The notes beneath the pieces were generated by a model. It saw nothing but the letters and a program-made list of their open reading frames with translations, did no database searches and was not told where the DNA came from. Below, in pieces: positions 5,466-11,954 of a DNA stretch of 11,954 nt. The stretch is taken from NCBI GenBank assembly GCA_017601265.1, contig JAFNJA010000015.1:9826-21779 (forward strand). Direction: 5' to 3'. Both the position numbers and the translations under genes were made by a program. The first letter of the stretch is position 1; every line of letters begins with the position of its first letter. This DNA is from Candidatus Brockarchaeota archaeon (GTDB lineage Archaea; Thermoproteota; EX4484-205; DTQO01).

Positions 5466-6491
5466 TTGAGCGTTCTAAGGTATGCAAAGTACCCTTTTTT
5501 GAGAGGCGCGGCCGCGTTCGTTTCTGAGCAGGTGGACCTGCAGCTCAAGGAACTTGGGAAGGAGGAGTTCAAGCCCGTCGTGAGGAGGGCGAAACAAAGG
5601 GTGATGCAAGCCTTGAAGCAGAGGAGGGTCGTGACCGAAAGCCGAGAGCTCGTCGATTACGTGTCCGAAGTGCTCTCCTTCCCGACGGCCGTCGCCATGG
5701 TGTCGGCGATAAACGACGATCGTCTGAGGAGCGTGTACTCTTTGAGCGAAGCGAAGGCGGCTTACGAAAGCCTGAAAGACGAGGATCCAAAAACGTTGCT
5801 GGCCATAAGCAGGGAGCTGGGTATAAGGGCGAAGCCGTCCGCCGGCCCCGCTCGCGACTTCGATCTTGATTTCGAGGACTACCTCCTGCACGCCGCCCGT
5901 TTCCACCAGCCGAGGTGGAAGCTCGTCAACAGGAAGCTCGACCGCGGCATGGTCCAGGTGACGCAACGAGAGCTCGCGAGGATACTCCAAGAAGCCATCC
6001 AGAGGCGCGTGTACGAAAAGACGACCGTTCCCCTTTCGGTGGAAGACCTTCCCGAGTCGGTTTCTTTGGAGGTCGGAGAGCTGAGGGAGAACTGGGAGAA
6101 GATCAAGCGTTCGTTTGGCGCCAGGGAGGCCGTGAAAGACGACGAAACAAACAGGCCGCCCTGCGTCAAGCGCATGCTCGAAAGGCTCTCGAAAGGCGAG
6201 CACCTTTCACACCCCGAAAGGTTCGCGCTGACGACTTACCTGTCAAACTCGGGCCACGCCGTAGAGGAGATACTCGGGTTGTATTCGTCTTCCCCCGATT
6301 TCAACGCGGCAAGGACCGAGTACCAGGTCAGGCACCTGGCGGGCGAGATGGGTTCGAGGACGAGGTACAAGCCCCCGAAGTGCTCCACGATGAAAACTCA
6401 AGGCATATGCCCAGGTGGCGACGACGTTTGCCAGAGGATCAGGCATCCCTTGCAGTATCCCGCCGCCAAGCTCGGAGGTAAGGGCGGTTGA
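5466..6491 (+). CDS. priL: DNA primase large subunit (iron-sulfur)
   Basis: PriL is the regulatory subunit of the archaeal/eukaryotic-type primase and helps the catalytic subunit PriS start and measure primers. The 341-residue product has an N-terminal helical domain (about 1-215) starting with the typical YAKYPFL (6-12). A C-terminal domain carries the four conserved cysteines for a 4Fe-4S cluster: C233 (RPPCVKRML), C306, C315 and C322. The motif NSGHAVEEILGLYSSSPDF (261-279) and the end RIRHPLQYP (324-332) are characteristic. The TTG start at 5466 is supported by AAAGGAG 8 bases upstream. Its stop overlaps the priS start by 4 bases (TTGA), indicating translational coupling, as expected for subunits made in equal amounts. 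Identification is secure from the cysteine pattern and its partner gene. Confidence 0.94.
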   Translation: MSVLRYAKYPFLRGAAAFVSEQVDLQLKELGKEEFKPVVRRAKQRVMQALKQRRVVTESRELVDYVSEVLSFPTAVAMVSAINDDRLRSVYSLSEAKAAYESLKDEDPKTLLAISRELGIRAKPSAGPARDFDLDFEDYLLHAARFHQPRWKLVNRKLDRGMVQVTQRELARILQEAIQRRVYEKTTVPLSVEDLPESVSLEVGELRENWEKIKRSFGAREAVKDDETNRPPCVKRMLERLSKGEHLSHPERFALTTYLSNSGHAVEEILGLYSSSPDFNAARTEYQVRHLAGEMGSRTRYKPPKCSTMKTQGICPGGDDVCQRIRHPLQYPAAKLGGKGG

Positions 6492-7681
6492 ACGAAAGAA
6501 GCATCGATTTCCTAAAGCAAACTTTCTCAAGGTACTACTCTTCGCTGAAATCGCTCTGGGTCCCCGAAGAGATCGAGAAGCGCGAATTCGGGTTCTTCCT
6601 CGGAAAGGAGAAGGCTATGGTCCGGCACAGGAGCTTCGACAGCGCCGAGAAACTGCTCGGATTCCTGGCAAAGGAAGCGCCGTTCGACGTTTACTACTCG
6701 ATCGCCACCTACGACAGCCCCCAGGAGGCGATGAGCGAAAAAGGCTGGAGGGGCGCGGACGTAGTATTCGACATAGACGCGGACCACCTTGGGCGCCAGT
6801 GCAGGGAAGAGCACGACATGTGGGTCTGCCTCGCTTGTGGCAAGGAAGGTAAGGGAGGAAAGCCGGCTTCGTGCCCGGAATGCGAAAAGAAGGATTTCCA
6901 CGAGGTGAATTGGGTATGCGGCAAATGCCTCGAGGTGGCCAAGCTGGAAGTTTACAAATTGCTGGAGGTTCTGGAGGAGGACTTCGGCATCGGCGACGAA
7001 AACGTCGAGGTGTACTTCAGCGGGCACAGGGGGTACCACGTGCACGTCCAAGGGCGCCTGTCGTCGATCGACCAGGCGGCGAGGAAGGAACTGGTTGACT
7101 ACTTGACCGGGACCGGCTTGGACTTGGGGCTCGTCGGGCTTGGGGCGAAATCACCTGGCCGCCTCGTCACCGGATGGGGAACCAGGATAGCGAGGTCGCT
7201 GTATGAGATCGTCAACGAGAAAGGGATCGGCGAGAAGCATGCCGGGGACAAGAACCTTGAGGCGAAGCGGAAACGGAGGATATTGGAGGGGCTCATGGCG
7301 AACGACGTCGAGGCGCTCTCCAAAAACGTAAGCAAGAAGGATTTCGAATCGCTCGTATCCTTGGCGATCGAAAAAGTTTCCGTGAAGGTCGATCCGGTCG
7401 TGACCACGGACGTGCACAGGCTGTTCAGGCTTCCGGAGACGATCAACAGCAAGACCGGGCTATTGAAGAGGCGGGTTCCGTTGGAGTCGCTCTCGAGTTT
7501 CGACCCGCTCGAGGACGCCGTGGTTCTCAAGGGAGATCCGGTCAAAGTTTCGGTCAAGCGCGCCCCGAGGTTCAGCCTCTCCGGCGGAACTTACGGGCCG
7601 TACGCCAACGAGTCGGCCACGGTCCCCAGGGAGGTGGCGGTCCTGTTGCTTTGCAAGGAAGCGGCGGAGTATTCGGGATGA
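6488..7681 (+). CDS. priS: DNA primase catalytic small subunit
   Basis: PriS synthesises the RNA (in archaea also DNA) primers for replication. The 397-residue protein shows the archaeo-eukaryotic primase core: metal-binding DIDAD at 95-99 (D95, D97), nucleotide-binding SGHRGYHVHV at 178-187, and the third acidic site in TTDVHRLFRLP (D308), followed by NSKTG. Between the first two motifs is a zinc-binding insert with three CxxC pairs (C114/C117, C129/C132, C144/C147) plus C105 and H109. That is enough for one site and possibly two. The TTG start at 6488 overlaps the priL stop and has GGAGGT (6474-6479) at ideal spacing. The stop overlaps the next gene's ATG by 4 bases. The arrangement priL-priS-gins51 suggests coordinated production of the primase with part of the CMG-like helicase. 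Confidence 0.96.
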   Translation: MNERSIDFLKQTFSRYYSSLKSLWVPEEIEKREFGFFLGKEKAMVRHRSFDSAEKLLGFLAKEAPFDVYYSIATYDSPQEAMSEKGWRGADVVFDIDADHLGRQCREEHDMWVCLACGKEGKGGKPASCPECEKKDFHEVNWVCGKCLEVAKLEVYKLLEVLEEDFGIGDENVEVYFSGHRGYHVHVQGRLSSIDQAARKELVDYLTGTGLDLGLVGLGAKSPGRLVTGWGTRIARSLYEIVNEKGIGEKHAGDKNLEAKRKRRILEGLMANDVEALSKNVSKKDFESLVSLAIEKVSVKVDPVVTTDVHRLFRLPETINSKTGLLKRRVPLESLSSFDPLEDAVVLKGDPVKVSVKRAPRFSLSGGTYGPYANESATVPREVAVLLLCKEAAEYSG

Positions 7682-8250
7682 TGAGGAAGACCTACAAAGC
7701 CTGGCTCAACGAAAGGTCTGAGGAAGGAATCGCGGACCTTCCGGACGGTTTCTTGAAGGAATGCTCCGACCACATGGCCCAGCTGAGGCTGGGTTACAAC
7801 CTCTTGGAGAAGGGTTCCTTGAGGCACAGGCTAGCCACGAAAGAACTCGAACTGCTCAGCTACATGCTGCGTGATTTGCTGGCGATAAGGCAGAGGAAGG
7901 TCCTAAACATGAAACCTGGGCAGCGCGAAGAAGGTTTCCAGATGCTCGCTGAAGACAGGGACGTGCTCCAGAAATTCCTGGAAGCTTCCGAGGCCCGCGA
8001 CCGATTGCTTGAACGAACGATCCACGGCAAGATCGAGGCCAAAAAAACGGAGCATGAAAAAAGAGCGTTCGCCGTCGTGAGGATCTTGAAGGACACTCCC
8101 GCCTTCGTCTCGGTCGACGGGGTGGAAATCGGCCCTTACAGGGCCGGGGACGTCGTTTCGATGCCGGCACCGAACGCGCGCATCCTCGTTCGCCAAAGTT
8201 ACGCCAAAGCCATAGACTTTGCAAGGGGAGAGGGCGAAGATGCTGACTAG
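7678..8250 (+). CDS. gins51: GINS complex subunit, Gins51/Gins15 type
   Basis: GINS is the tetramer that joins MCM and the Cdc45/RecJ homologue in the replicative helicase. This 190-residue protein has a helical A domain (about residues 1-125, including FLKECSDHMAQLRLGYNLLE and a long KELELLSYMLRDLLAIRQRK helix). A small C-terminal beta B domain follows (about 131-179), with SVDGVEIGPYRAGDVVSMPAPNARIL, where the DG...GPY..GD....P pattern is typical. The A-then-B order is that of Sld5/Psf1 and archaeal Gins51, not of Gins23. I chose the ATG at 7678, which forms a 4-base ATGA overlap with the priS stop and has CGGAG (7665-7669) upstream; a second ATG follows immediately at 7681, and an in-frame TTG at 7651 is less likely. 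Neighbouring primase genes support the call; archaeal gins genes are often found beside primase or MCM. Confidence 0.85.
   Translation: MMRKTYKAWLNERSEEGIADLPDGFLKECSDHMAQLRLGYNLLEKGSLRHRLATKELELLSYMLRDLLAIRQRKVLNMKPGQREEGFQMLAEDRDVLQKFLEASEARDRLLERTIHGKIEAKKTEHEKRAFAVVRILKDTPAFVSVDGVEIGPYRAGDVVSMPAPNARILVRQSYAKAIDFARGEGEDAD
8041..8062 (-). terminator. Possible egsA terminator (U7 and U6 tracts) inside gins51
   Basis: A7 at 8041-8047 and A6 at 8057-8062 read as T7 and T6 on the minus strand, about 200 bases past the egsA stop. Paired oligo-U tracts could end the egsA transcript, but they lie within lysine codons of gins51 and may be coincidental. Confidence 0.22.
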
Positions 8251-9293
8251 CCGGCCACCCCGGAAACCTCGACGAGGTTCTCGGCCGCCTCGACCGAAAG
8301 CCCCTTCTCGCCTAGTATGGTATACCTGTCGGGCCTTATCGTGTGGGCCATGACCAAGGCCTTGACGACCGTTTCCTCGTCGATCCCGAGTTCCCGGCAG
8401 TTGGTCGGGGCCCCCACCTTCTTCAGCGTGTCCCTTACGAGCTTCCAATCCGCCCCGTGAAGGTAAGCCATCATGATAGTGCCCACCCCGACCTGTTCGC
8501 CGTGCAGCGCAGGCTTTTCGCAAAGCACGTCAAGGGCGTGGCTGAAAAGGTGCTCCGAGCCGCTGCACGGCCTGCTGCTTCCCGCCACGCTTATTATGAT
8601 CCCGCAATGTATGAGCGCCTCCATCACGACCCTCACCCCGGCCTCCGACCCGGTCCTGATGATTTCGCTGTTTTCAACGACCATCGAGACCGAGGTCTCG
8701 GCCAAAGTGGCGGCGTATTCCGCCCTGAGCAGGTGGGAGAGCCTCCACTCCCTGACGGCCGTAAGCTTGGCCATGACGTCGCCGCACCCGCTTGCCGTCA
8801 ACCGATACGGCGAGTTCGCTATGATCTTCGTGTCGGCTATGATCTCGGTTGGCGTCGCCGCGTAGAACGAGTACCTCCTGTCAGACGAAGGAAACGACAC
8901 CAGCGGGCTGCAGATCCCGTCGTGGCTGGCGGTCGTCGGAACGCTGAAGAACTTCGCGCCAGATCTGGAAACGGCAACCTTCGCGACGTCGATGACCCTT
9001 CCGCCTCCGACCGCTACCACCAGTTTCGTGCCCGTTGATTTCAGGGAATCGATTATCGGCTGGGCGTCGTCGATGGTCGAGGGCTTGCCCACTTTGCATA
9101 TCTGGCACCCGACGCCCTCCCCCTCCAACGAGTCCATGATGCTCGATCCCGCTACCTTAAGCGGGGTTTCGCTCGTGACTACCAAAGCCCGCCTCTCGCC
9201 CGCCTCCCTCGCCTCCTTCCCAAGGACCTTTATCGCGTCCCGACCTATGACCACCTTCCGAGGGAGCTCCATCCTGTGGATCTTGGATGTCAC
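8247..9293 (-). CDS. egsA: sn-glycerol-1-phosphate dehydrogenase
   Basis: This enzyme reduces dihydroxyacetone phosphate to sn-glycerol-1-phosphate, the backbone of archaeal ether lipids. It belongs to the iron-type alcohol dehydrogenase/glycerol dehydrogenase superfamily. The 348-residue product has the nucleotide-binding AVGGGRVIDVAKV (94-106) and the G1PDH-specific SVPTTASHDGICSP (117-130). Metal ligands are predicted at D172 (GDVMAK), H248 (SGSEHLFSH) and H264 (ALHGEQVG). GTG 9293 is taken as start; an ATG seven codons in (9272) also fits, since homologous sequence really begins near MELPRKVVIG. A good TATA box centred about 25 bases above the GTG implies a leaderless mRNA if GTG is used, or a short leader of about 20 bases without Shine-Dalgarno if ATG is used. 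It is convergent with gins51, the two TAG stops sharing a CTAG. Confidence 0.93.
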   Translation of the reverse strand: MTSKIHRMELPRKVVIGRDAIKVLGKEAREAGERRALVVTSETPLKVAGSSIMDSLEGEGVGCQICKVGKPSTIDDAQPIIDSLKSTGTKLVVAVGGGRVIDVAKVAVSRSGAKFFSVPTTASHDGICSPLVSFPSSDRRYSFYAATPTEIIADTKIIANSPYRLTASGCGDVMAKLTAVREWRLSHLLRAEYAATLAETSVSMVVENSEIIRTGSEAGVRVVMEALIHCGIIISVAGSSRPCSGSEHLFSHALDVLCEKPALHGEQVGVGTIMMAYLHGADWKLVRDTLKKVGAPTNCRELGIDEETVVKALVMAHTIRPDRYTILGEKGLSVEAAENLVEVSGVAG

Positions 9294-9311
9294 GACGCCT
9301 CGGAAACCAGC

Positions 9312-9323
9312 AAATTATATAAT
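9312..9323 (-). promoter_or_regulatory. egsA TATA box (leaderless or near-leaderless promoter)
   Basis: Read on the minus strand this gives attatataattt, an excellent archaeal TATA box centred near 9318. The usual spacing of about 25-26 bases puts transcription start at or within a base or two of the GTG at 9293, so the message is probably leaderless or has only a short leader to the ATG at 9272. Confidence 0.62.
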
Positions 9324-9375
9324 CGTATTCGGGATTCGGGCGTTTTCAGGAGCCGGGGGCCGTCCTTAAGTGAAA

Positions 9376-9453
9376 GGCGCGTTCCCTGTTTCGCCCAGCT
9401 CCGCCTGGCGAGCTTCCCCGGAGCTCGGAAAGCCCGCCCAAGGGACGCGCGCC
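9376..9453. repeat. Nested inverted repeat in the egsA-psmB intergenic region
   Basis: The outer arms are GCGCGTTCCCT (9377-9387) and AGGGACGCGC (9441-9450), complementary over 10 bp with one bulged T. Inside them TTTC (9389-9392) can pair with GAAA (9428-9431). At the centre AGCTCCG (9397-9403) pairs perfectly with CGGAGCT (9419-9425) around a 15-base loop. The structure lies between the two divergent promoters, so it is outside both expected mRNAs. It may be a structured RNA, a protein-binding site or an extruding palindrome. Confidence 0.42.
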
Positions 9454-9469
9454 TTGGCGCCCTCAAGAG

Positions 9470-9484
9470 CAAAACCTTTATTTC
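9470..9484 (+). promoter_or_regulatory. Probable psmB promoter TATA element
   Basis: caaaacctttatttcc is AT-rich in a GC-rich region and resembles an archaeal TATA box. Centred near 9478, it would start transcription near 9503 and give a leader of about 47 bases carrying GGAGGG (9538-9543), 7 bases before the TTG start of psmB. Confidence 0.42.
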
Positions 9485-9550
9485 CTTCCGTAAGGAGGAT
9501 GTTGGCAAGCTACCACGGCTGAAAGAGCCTTTGTTCTGGAGGGACTGAGC

Positions 9551-10216
9551 TTGTCAACGGACGCAAGGTTCAATCCGCAACCGGGCGACAAGAGGTTATG
9601 GGGAACCACGACCGTAGCTGTCGAGTGCAAAGACGGAGTCGTGCTAGCCACGGACACCAGGGTCGTGGCGGGTTACTACATGGTCGCCCACAAACACGGC
9701 AAGAAAGTGCACAAGATCGACGACCACATGGCCATCACGATATCCGGGGGCGTCGCTGACGCGCAGGCGATCGTCGACTTCCTCAGGGTCCAAGCGAGGC
9801 TGCACAGGATGACGAGGGGTTTCCCGCTCCAAGTCCACTCCGCGGCGTCGCTCGTTTCGAACGTCCTTTTCAACAACAGGATCGCGCCCCTGGCCGTCCA
9901 GCTGATCCTGGCAGGGCTGGACAGGCATGGCGCAAGGATTTACCAAATCGATCCTTTTGGCGGGGCGACGCGGGAACGCTTCGTTTCGACAGGATCGGGT
10001 TCGCCCGTAGCCATCGGGTACTTGGAGGCGGTGGTTAACGGAGAGATGACGGTCGAGAAGGCGATACCCCTCAGCATCCAAGCCATAAACGTGGCCATGA
10101 AGAGGAACACGGCGACGGGGAACGACTTCGACATCTCGACCATAACCGAGAAGGGGTATACGGAACTTTCAGCCGTCGAAAAGGAAGCTTACCTTCAGTC
10201 GGCTGGCGGAAGGTGA
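9551..10216 (+). CDS. psmB: Proteasome beta subunit (active, with propeptide)
   Basis: The beta subunit provides the proteolytic sites of the archaeal 20S proteasome. The 221-residue precursor has a short propeptide (residues 1-18, ending RLWG) before TTTVAVECKDGVVLATD. Autocleavage after G18 would expose T19 as the N-terminal nucleophile. Counting from T19 as 1, the catalytic D17 (ATDTR) and K33 (KHGKK) are exactly in place, and the C-terminal GSGSPVAIGYLEA region (about 156-168) holds the usual SGS-type element. All residues needed for activity are thus present. The TTG start at 9551 has GGAGGG 7 bases upstream, and an in-frame stop at 9491 with no other usable start codon in between supports it. 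It is followed 56 bp later by fttA in the same direction, so the two may share a transcript. Archaea often have a second beta gene elsewhere. Confidence 0.96.
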   Translation: MSTDARFNPQPGDKRLWGTTTVAVECKDGVVLATDTRVVAGYYMVAHKHGKKVHKIDDHMAITISGGVADAQAIVDFLRVQARLHRMTRGFPLQVHSAASLVSNVLFNNRIAPLAVQLILAGLDRHGARIYQIDPFGGATRERFVSTGSGSPVAIGYLEAVVNGEMTVEKAIPLSIQAINVAMKRNTATGNDFDISTITEKGYTELSAVEKEAYLQSAGGR

Positions 10217-10272
10217 CAAAGGCCAGCTGCAACCGAAGATCGAAACATTCCGATGATCGAGGCGCGGTGTGG

Positions 10273-11954
10273 ATGAGCGCGACCACGAAGGACAAGATAA
10301 AAGAGATGGTGCTGAGCAAGGCTCCGCCAGACGCTGCCATAACCCAGGTCGAGTTCGAGGGCCCGAGGTTGGCCCTCTACACGAGGAACCCGAGGTTCCT
10401 GTACGACGGCCAGGATTTCACGTCCGAACTCGCGAGGACCGTCAGGAAGAGGGTGGTCGTGAGGACGAGCCCAACGGCCAGGATCGACAAGAAGATCGCC
10501 GAAAGCAGGATAAAGGGCATCCTCCCGAAAGAGGCCGGACTCTCCGCGATCACCTTCGACCCCGCCCTCGGGGAAGTCTCCCTCGTGGTAAACGTGCCCG
10601 CGATCCTCGAGGCCGGAGAGGGGGCGTTGTTGAAGAAGATAGTCGAGGAGACCGGCTGGCGCCCGTCGGTATCGCGGACCCCGCCGATGGAGTCGAAGAT
10701 ACTTTTGCACGTTTCGCAGCTACTGGACATGAGGTCCGAGGAGCGGTCCAAGATCCTCAGGGACGTGGGGGAGAGGATATTCAGGAATCCGGTGGTCGCC
10801 ACAGACTCCGTGCTCCTCACGCCCCTTGGCGGGGCTTGCCAGGTGGGAAGGTCTTGCTACCTGGTCACCACGAACGAGAGCAGGATCTTGATAGACTGCG
10901 GCATCAACCCGGGCATCTCGGATCCGAGGTTCAGCTACCCCCGGCTCGACCTGGGCGCGTCCGACCTGGACAAGCTGGACGCCGTCGTGATCTCCCACGC
11001 CCACCTCGACCACTGCGGTTTCGTGCCCTTCTTGTTCAAGCACGGCTACAAGGGCCCGGTTTACTGCTCCGAACCCACGCTCCCGCTCATGACCCTCCTC
11101 CTGTTCGACGTATTCGAGGTGAGCAGCAGGAGCGGCACGACGATGCCGTACGAGCAAAAGGACGTCCGCGAAATGATTCTCCACACGATACCCCTCAGGT
11201 TTGGGGCGGTCACCGACATATCGCCTGACGTGAAGTTGACGCTCCACAACGCGGGGCACATACTGGGTTCGTCGATCGTCCACCTGCACATAGGCGAGGG
11301 GCTGCACAACCTGGTCTACACCGGAGACTACAAGTATTCGAGGACGGCCTTGCTCGAACCGTCCGCCAACGTGTTCCCGAGGGTCGAGACCCTCGTGACG
11401 GAGAGCACGTACAGCGGCGCGGAGGACACGATGCCTTCGAGGTCTGAAGTTGAGTCGAAGCTCGCCGAGATATGCAACAGGACCCTCAAGAGGGGCGGGA
11501 AGGTGCTCATACCGAGCCTCGCTGTCGGCAGGGCGCAAGAGATAATGCTCGTCCTGGATTCTTACATGCGGAAGGGGGAGATAGTCGAAGCGCCGATATT
11601 CGTGGACGGAATGATACTCGACGTGACGGCCATACATTCGGCTTACCCGGAATACCTTTCCAGGGAACTCAAGAACCTGATCCTCGTCGAAGCCATCAAT
11701 CCCTTCAAATCCGAATACATAACCCCGATAAAAAGCTCGTCGGCAAGGTCCGAAACGATCAGGGGAGGCCCTTCGATCATAATAGCGACCTCGGGGATGC
11801 TCGAAGGCGGGCCGGTTTTGGGCTACTTCAAGAGCATAGCCCCCGACGAGAGGTCAACGACGGTTTTCGTCAACTACCAGATAGAGGGGACGCTCGGAAG
11901 GAGGATACTGAACGGGTTGAAAGAAGTGTCTATGTTCACGGACCACGGAAAAGT
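10273..11954 (+). CDS. fttA: aCPSF1/FttA, KH and beta-CASP ribonuclease and transcription termination factor (5' part)
   Basis: The archaeal CPSF73 homologue aCPSF1 (FttA) cleaves nascent RNA at U-rich sites and drives transcription termination. The 560 visible residues (about 640 in the family) run off the window. The N-terminal 150 residues are the paired KH-type domains (VEFEGPRLALYTRNPRFL; then GILPKEAGLSAITFDPALGE). The metallo-beta-lactamase domain has all visible motifs: D208 (LIDCG), H242-A-H244-L-D246-H247, H325/H329 (HNAGH) and D352 (YTGDY). The beta-CASP part has motif A E377 (TESTYS) and the LIPSLAVGRAQEIM and TSGMLEGGPVL stretches. The remaining C-terminal His motif is cut off. 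ATG 10273 matches the usual N-terminus; an in-frame GTG at 10267 and another at 10213, overlapping the psmB stop, are possible alternatives. Confidence 0.94.
   Translation, partial: MSATTKDKIKEMVLSKAPPDAAITQVEFEGPRLALYTRNPRFLYDGQDFTSELARTVRKRVVVRTSPTARIDKKIAESRIKGILPKEAGLSAITFDPALGEVSLVVNVPAILEAGEGALLKKIVEETGWRPSVSRTPPMESKILLHVSQLLDMRSEERSKILRDVGERIFRNPVVATDSVLLTPLGGACQVGRSCYLVTTNESRILIDCGINPGISDPRFSYPRLDLGASDLDKLDAVVISHAHLDHCGFVPFLFKHGYKGPVYCSEPTLPLMTLLLFDVFEVSSRSGTTMPYEQKDVREMILHTIPLRFGAVTDISPDVKLTLHNAGHILGSSIVHLHIGEGLHNLVYTGDYKYSRTALLEPSANVFPRVETLVTESTYSGAEDTMPSRSEVESKLAEICNRTLKRGGKVLIPSLAVGRAQEIMLVLDSYMRKGEIVEAPIFVDGMILDVTAIHSAYPEYLSRELKNLILVEAINPFKSEYITPIKSSSARSETIRGGPSIIIATSGMLEGGPVLGYFKSIAPDERSTTVFVNYQIEGTLGRRILNGLKEVSMFTDHGK

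Noticed and set aside
8343..9038. A 231-codon plus-strand frame opposite egsA
   Set aside because: It overlaps the conserved metal and NAD-binding regions of egsA and shows no family resemblance.
9491..9522. A strong AAGGAGG (9492-9498) followed by a seven-codon ORF (MLASYHG) in the psmB leader
   Set aside because: The motif abuts the ATG too closely for normal initiation and probably lies at or upstream of the transcription start, so a regulatory mini-ORF is not supported.
10217..10272. Possible C/D box sRNA in the psmB-fttA gap (a GATGAT occurs at 10252)
   Set aside because: There is no full C box followed by D' and D boxes at proper spacing, and the gap is only 56 bases.
10720..11637. 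A 305-codon minus-strand frame opposite fttA
   Set aside because: It is the antisense shadow of a strongly conserved gene, with a His/Arg/Val-rich composition and no recognisable domain.
1..11954. tRNA, rRNA, CRISPR arrays, insertion sequences, attachment sites
   Set aside because: I looked for TPsiC-like motifs, conserved rRNA segments, regularly spaced direct repeats, transposase motifs and terminal repeats in gaps and gene ends, and found none.

Overview
The window is a densely packed, visibly GC-rich stretch of archaeal chromosome. It holds 14 protein genes, two of them cut by or running off the window edges, and none looks like a mobile or accessory element. Archaeal identity is clear from the gene set: exosome subunit Csl4, RNA polymerase subunit L, transcription factor S, a DUF99 protein, PCNA, the PriL/PriS primase, an archaeal GINS subunit, sn-glycerol-1-phosphate dehydrogenase (archaeal lipid backbone), an archaeal proteasome beta subunit and the KH/beta-CASP factor aCPSF1 (FttA). 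Frequent TTG and GTG starts, heavy use of AGG for arginine, 4-base start/stop overlaps and TATA-type promoters fit a TACK-group archaeon, possibly a thermophile. That placement is inference; I cannot name a genus.

Layout. (1) Positions 1-1634, + strand: csl4 (3' part), rpoL, a small RNase III-like protein and a DUF99 protein form a tight operon for RNA synthesis, decay and processing. (2) 1741-2076: transcription factor S under its own weak promoter. (3) 2144-4410: homoserine kinase and threonine synthase, the last two steps of threonine synthesis. (4) 4376-5116, - strand: PCNA, whose 3' end overlaps the 3' end of thrC by 35 bp. (5) 5117-5465: a 349-base gene-free region holding the pcna and priL promoters and, between them, several inverted repeats ending in a hairpin with two T tracts. 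(6) 5466-8250, + strand: priL-priS-gins51, a replication operon joined by 4-base overlaps. (7) 8247-9293, - strand: sn-glycerol-1-phosphate dehydrogenase, convergent with the GINS gene and probably made from a leaderless or nearly leaderless mRNA. (8) 9294-9550: a divergent promoter region with a nested inverted repeat. (9) 9551-11954, + strand: proteasome beta subunit followed by FttA, which runs off the end.

Most of the window is conserved information-processing machinery: transcription (RpoL, TFS, FttA), RNA decay or processing (Csl4, RNase III-like, perhaps DUF99) and replication (PCNA, primase, GINS). Threonine synthesis, lipid backbone synthesis and proteolysis genes lie between these blocks. 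I see no clear novel multi-gene system. The best leads are the minimal RNase III-like protein in the exosome/polymerase operon, the DUF99 gene beside it, and the structured intergenic region upstream of priL, which may encode an unannotated RNA.
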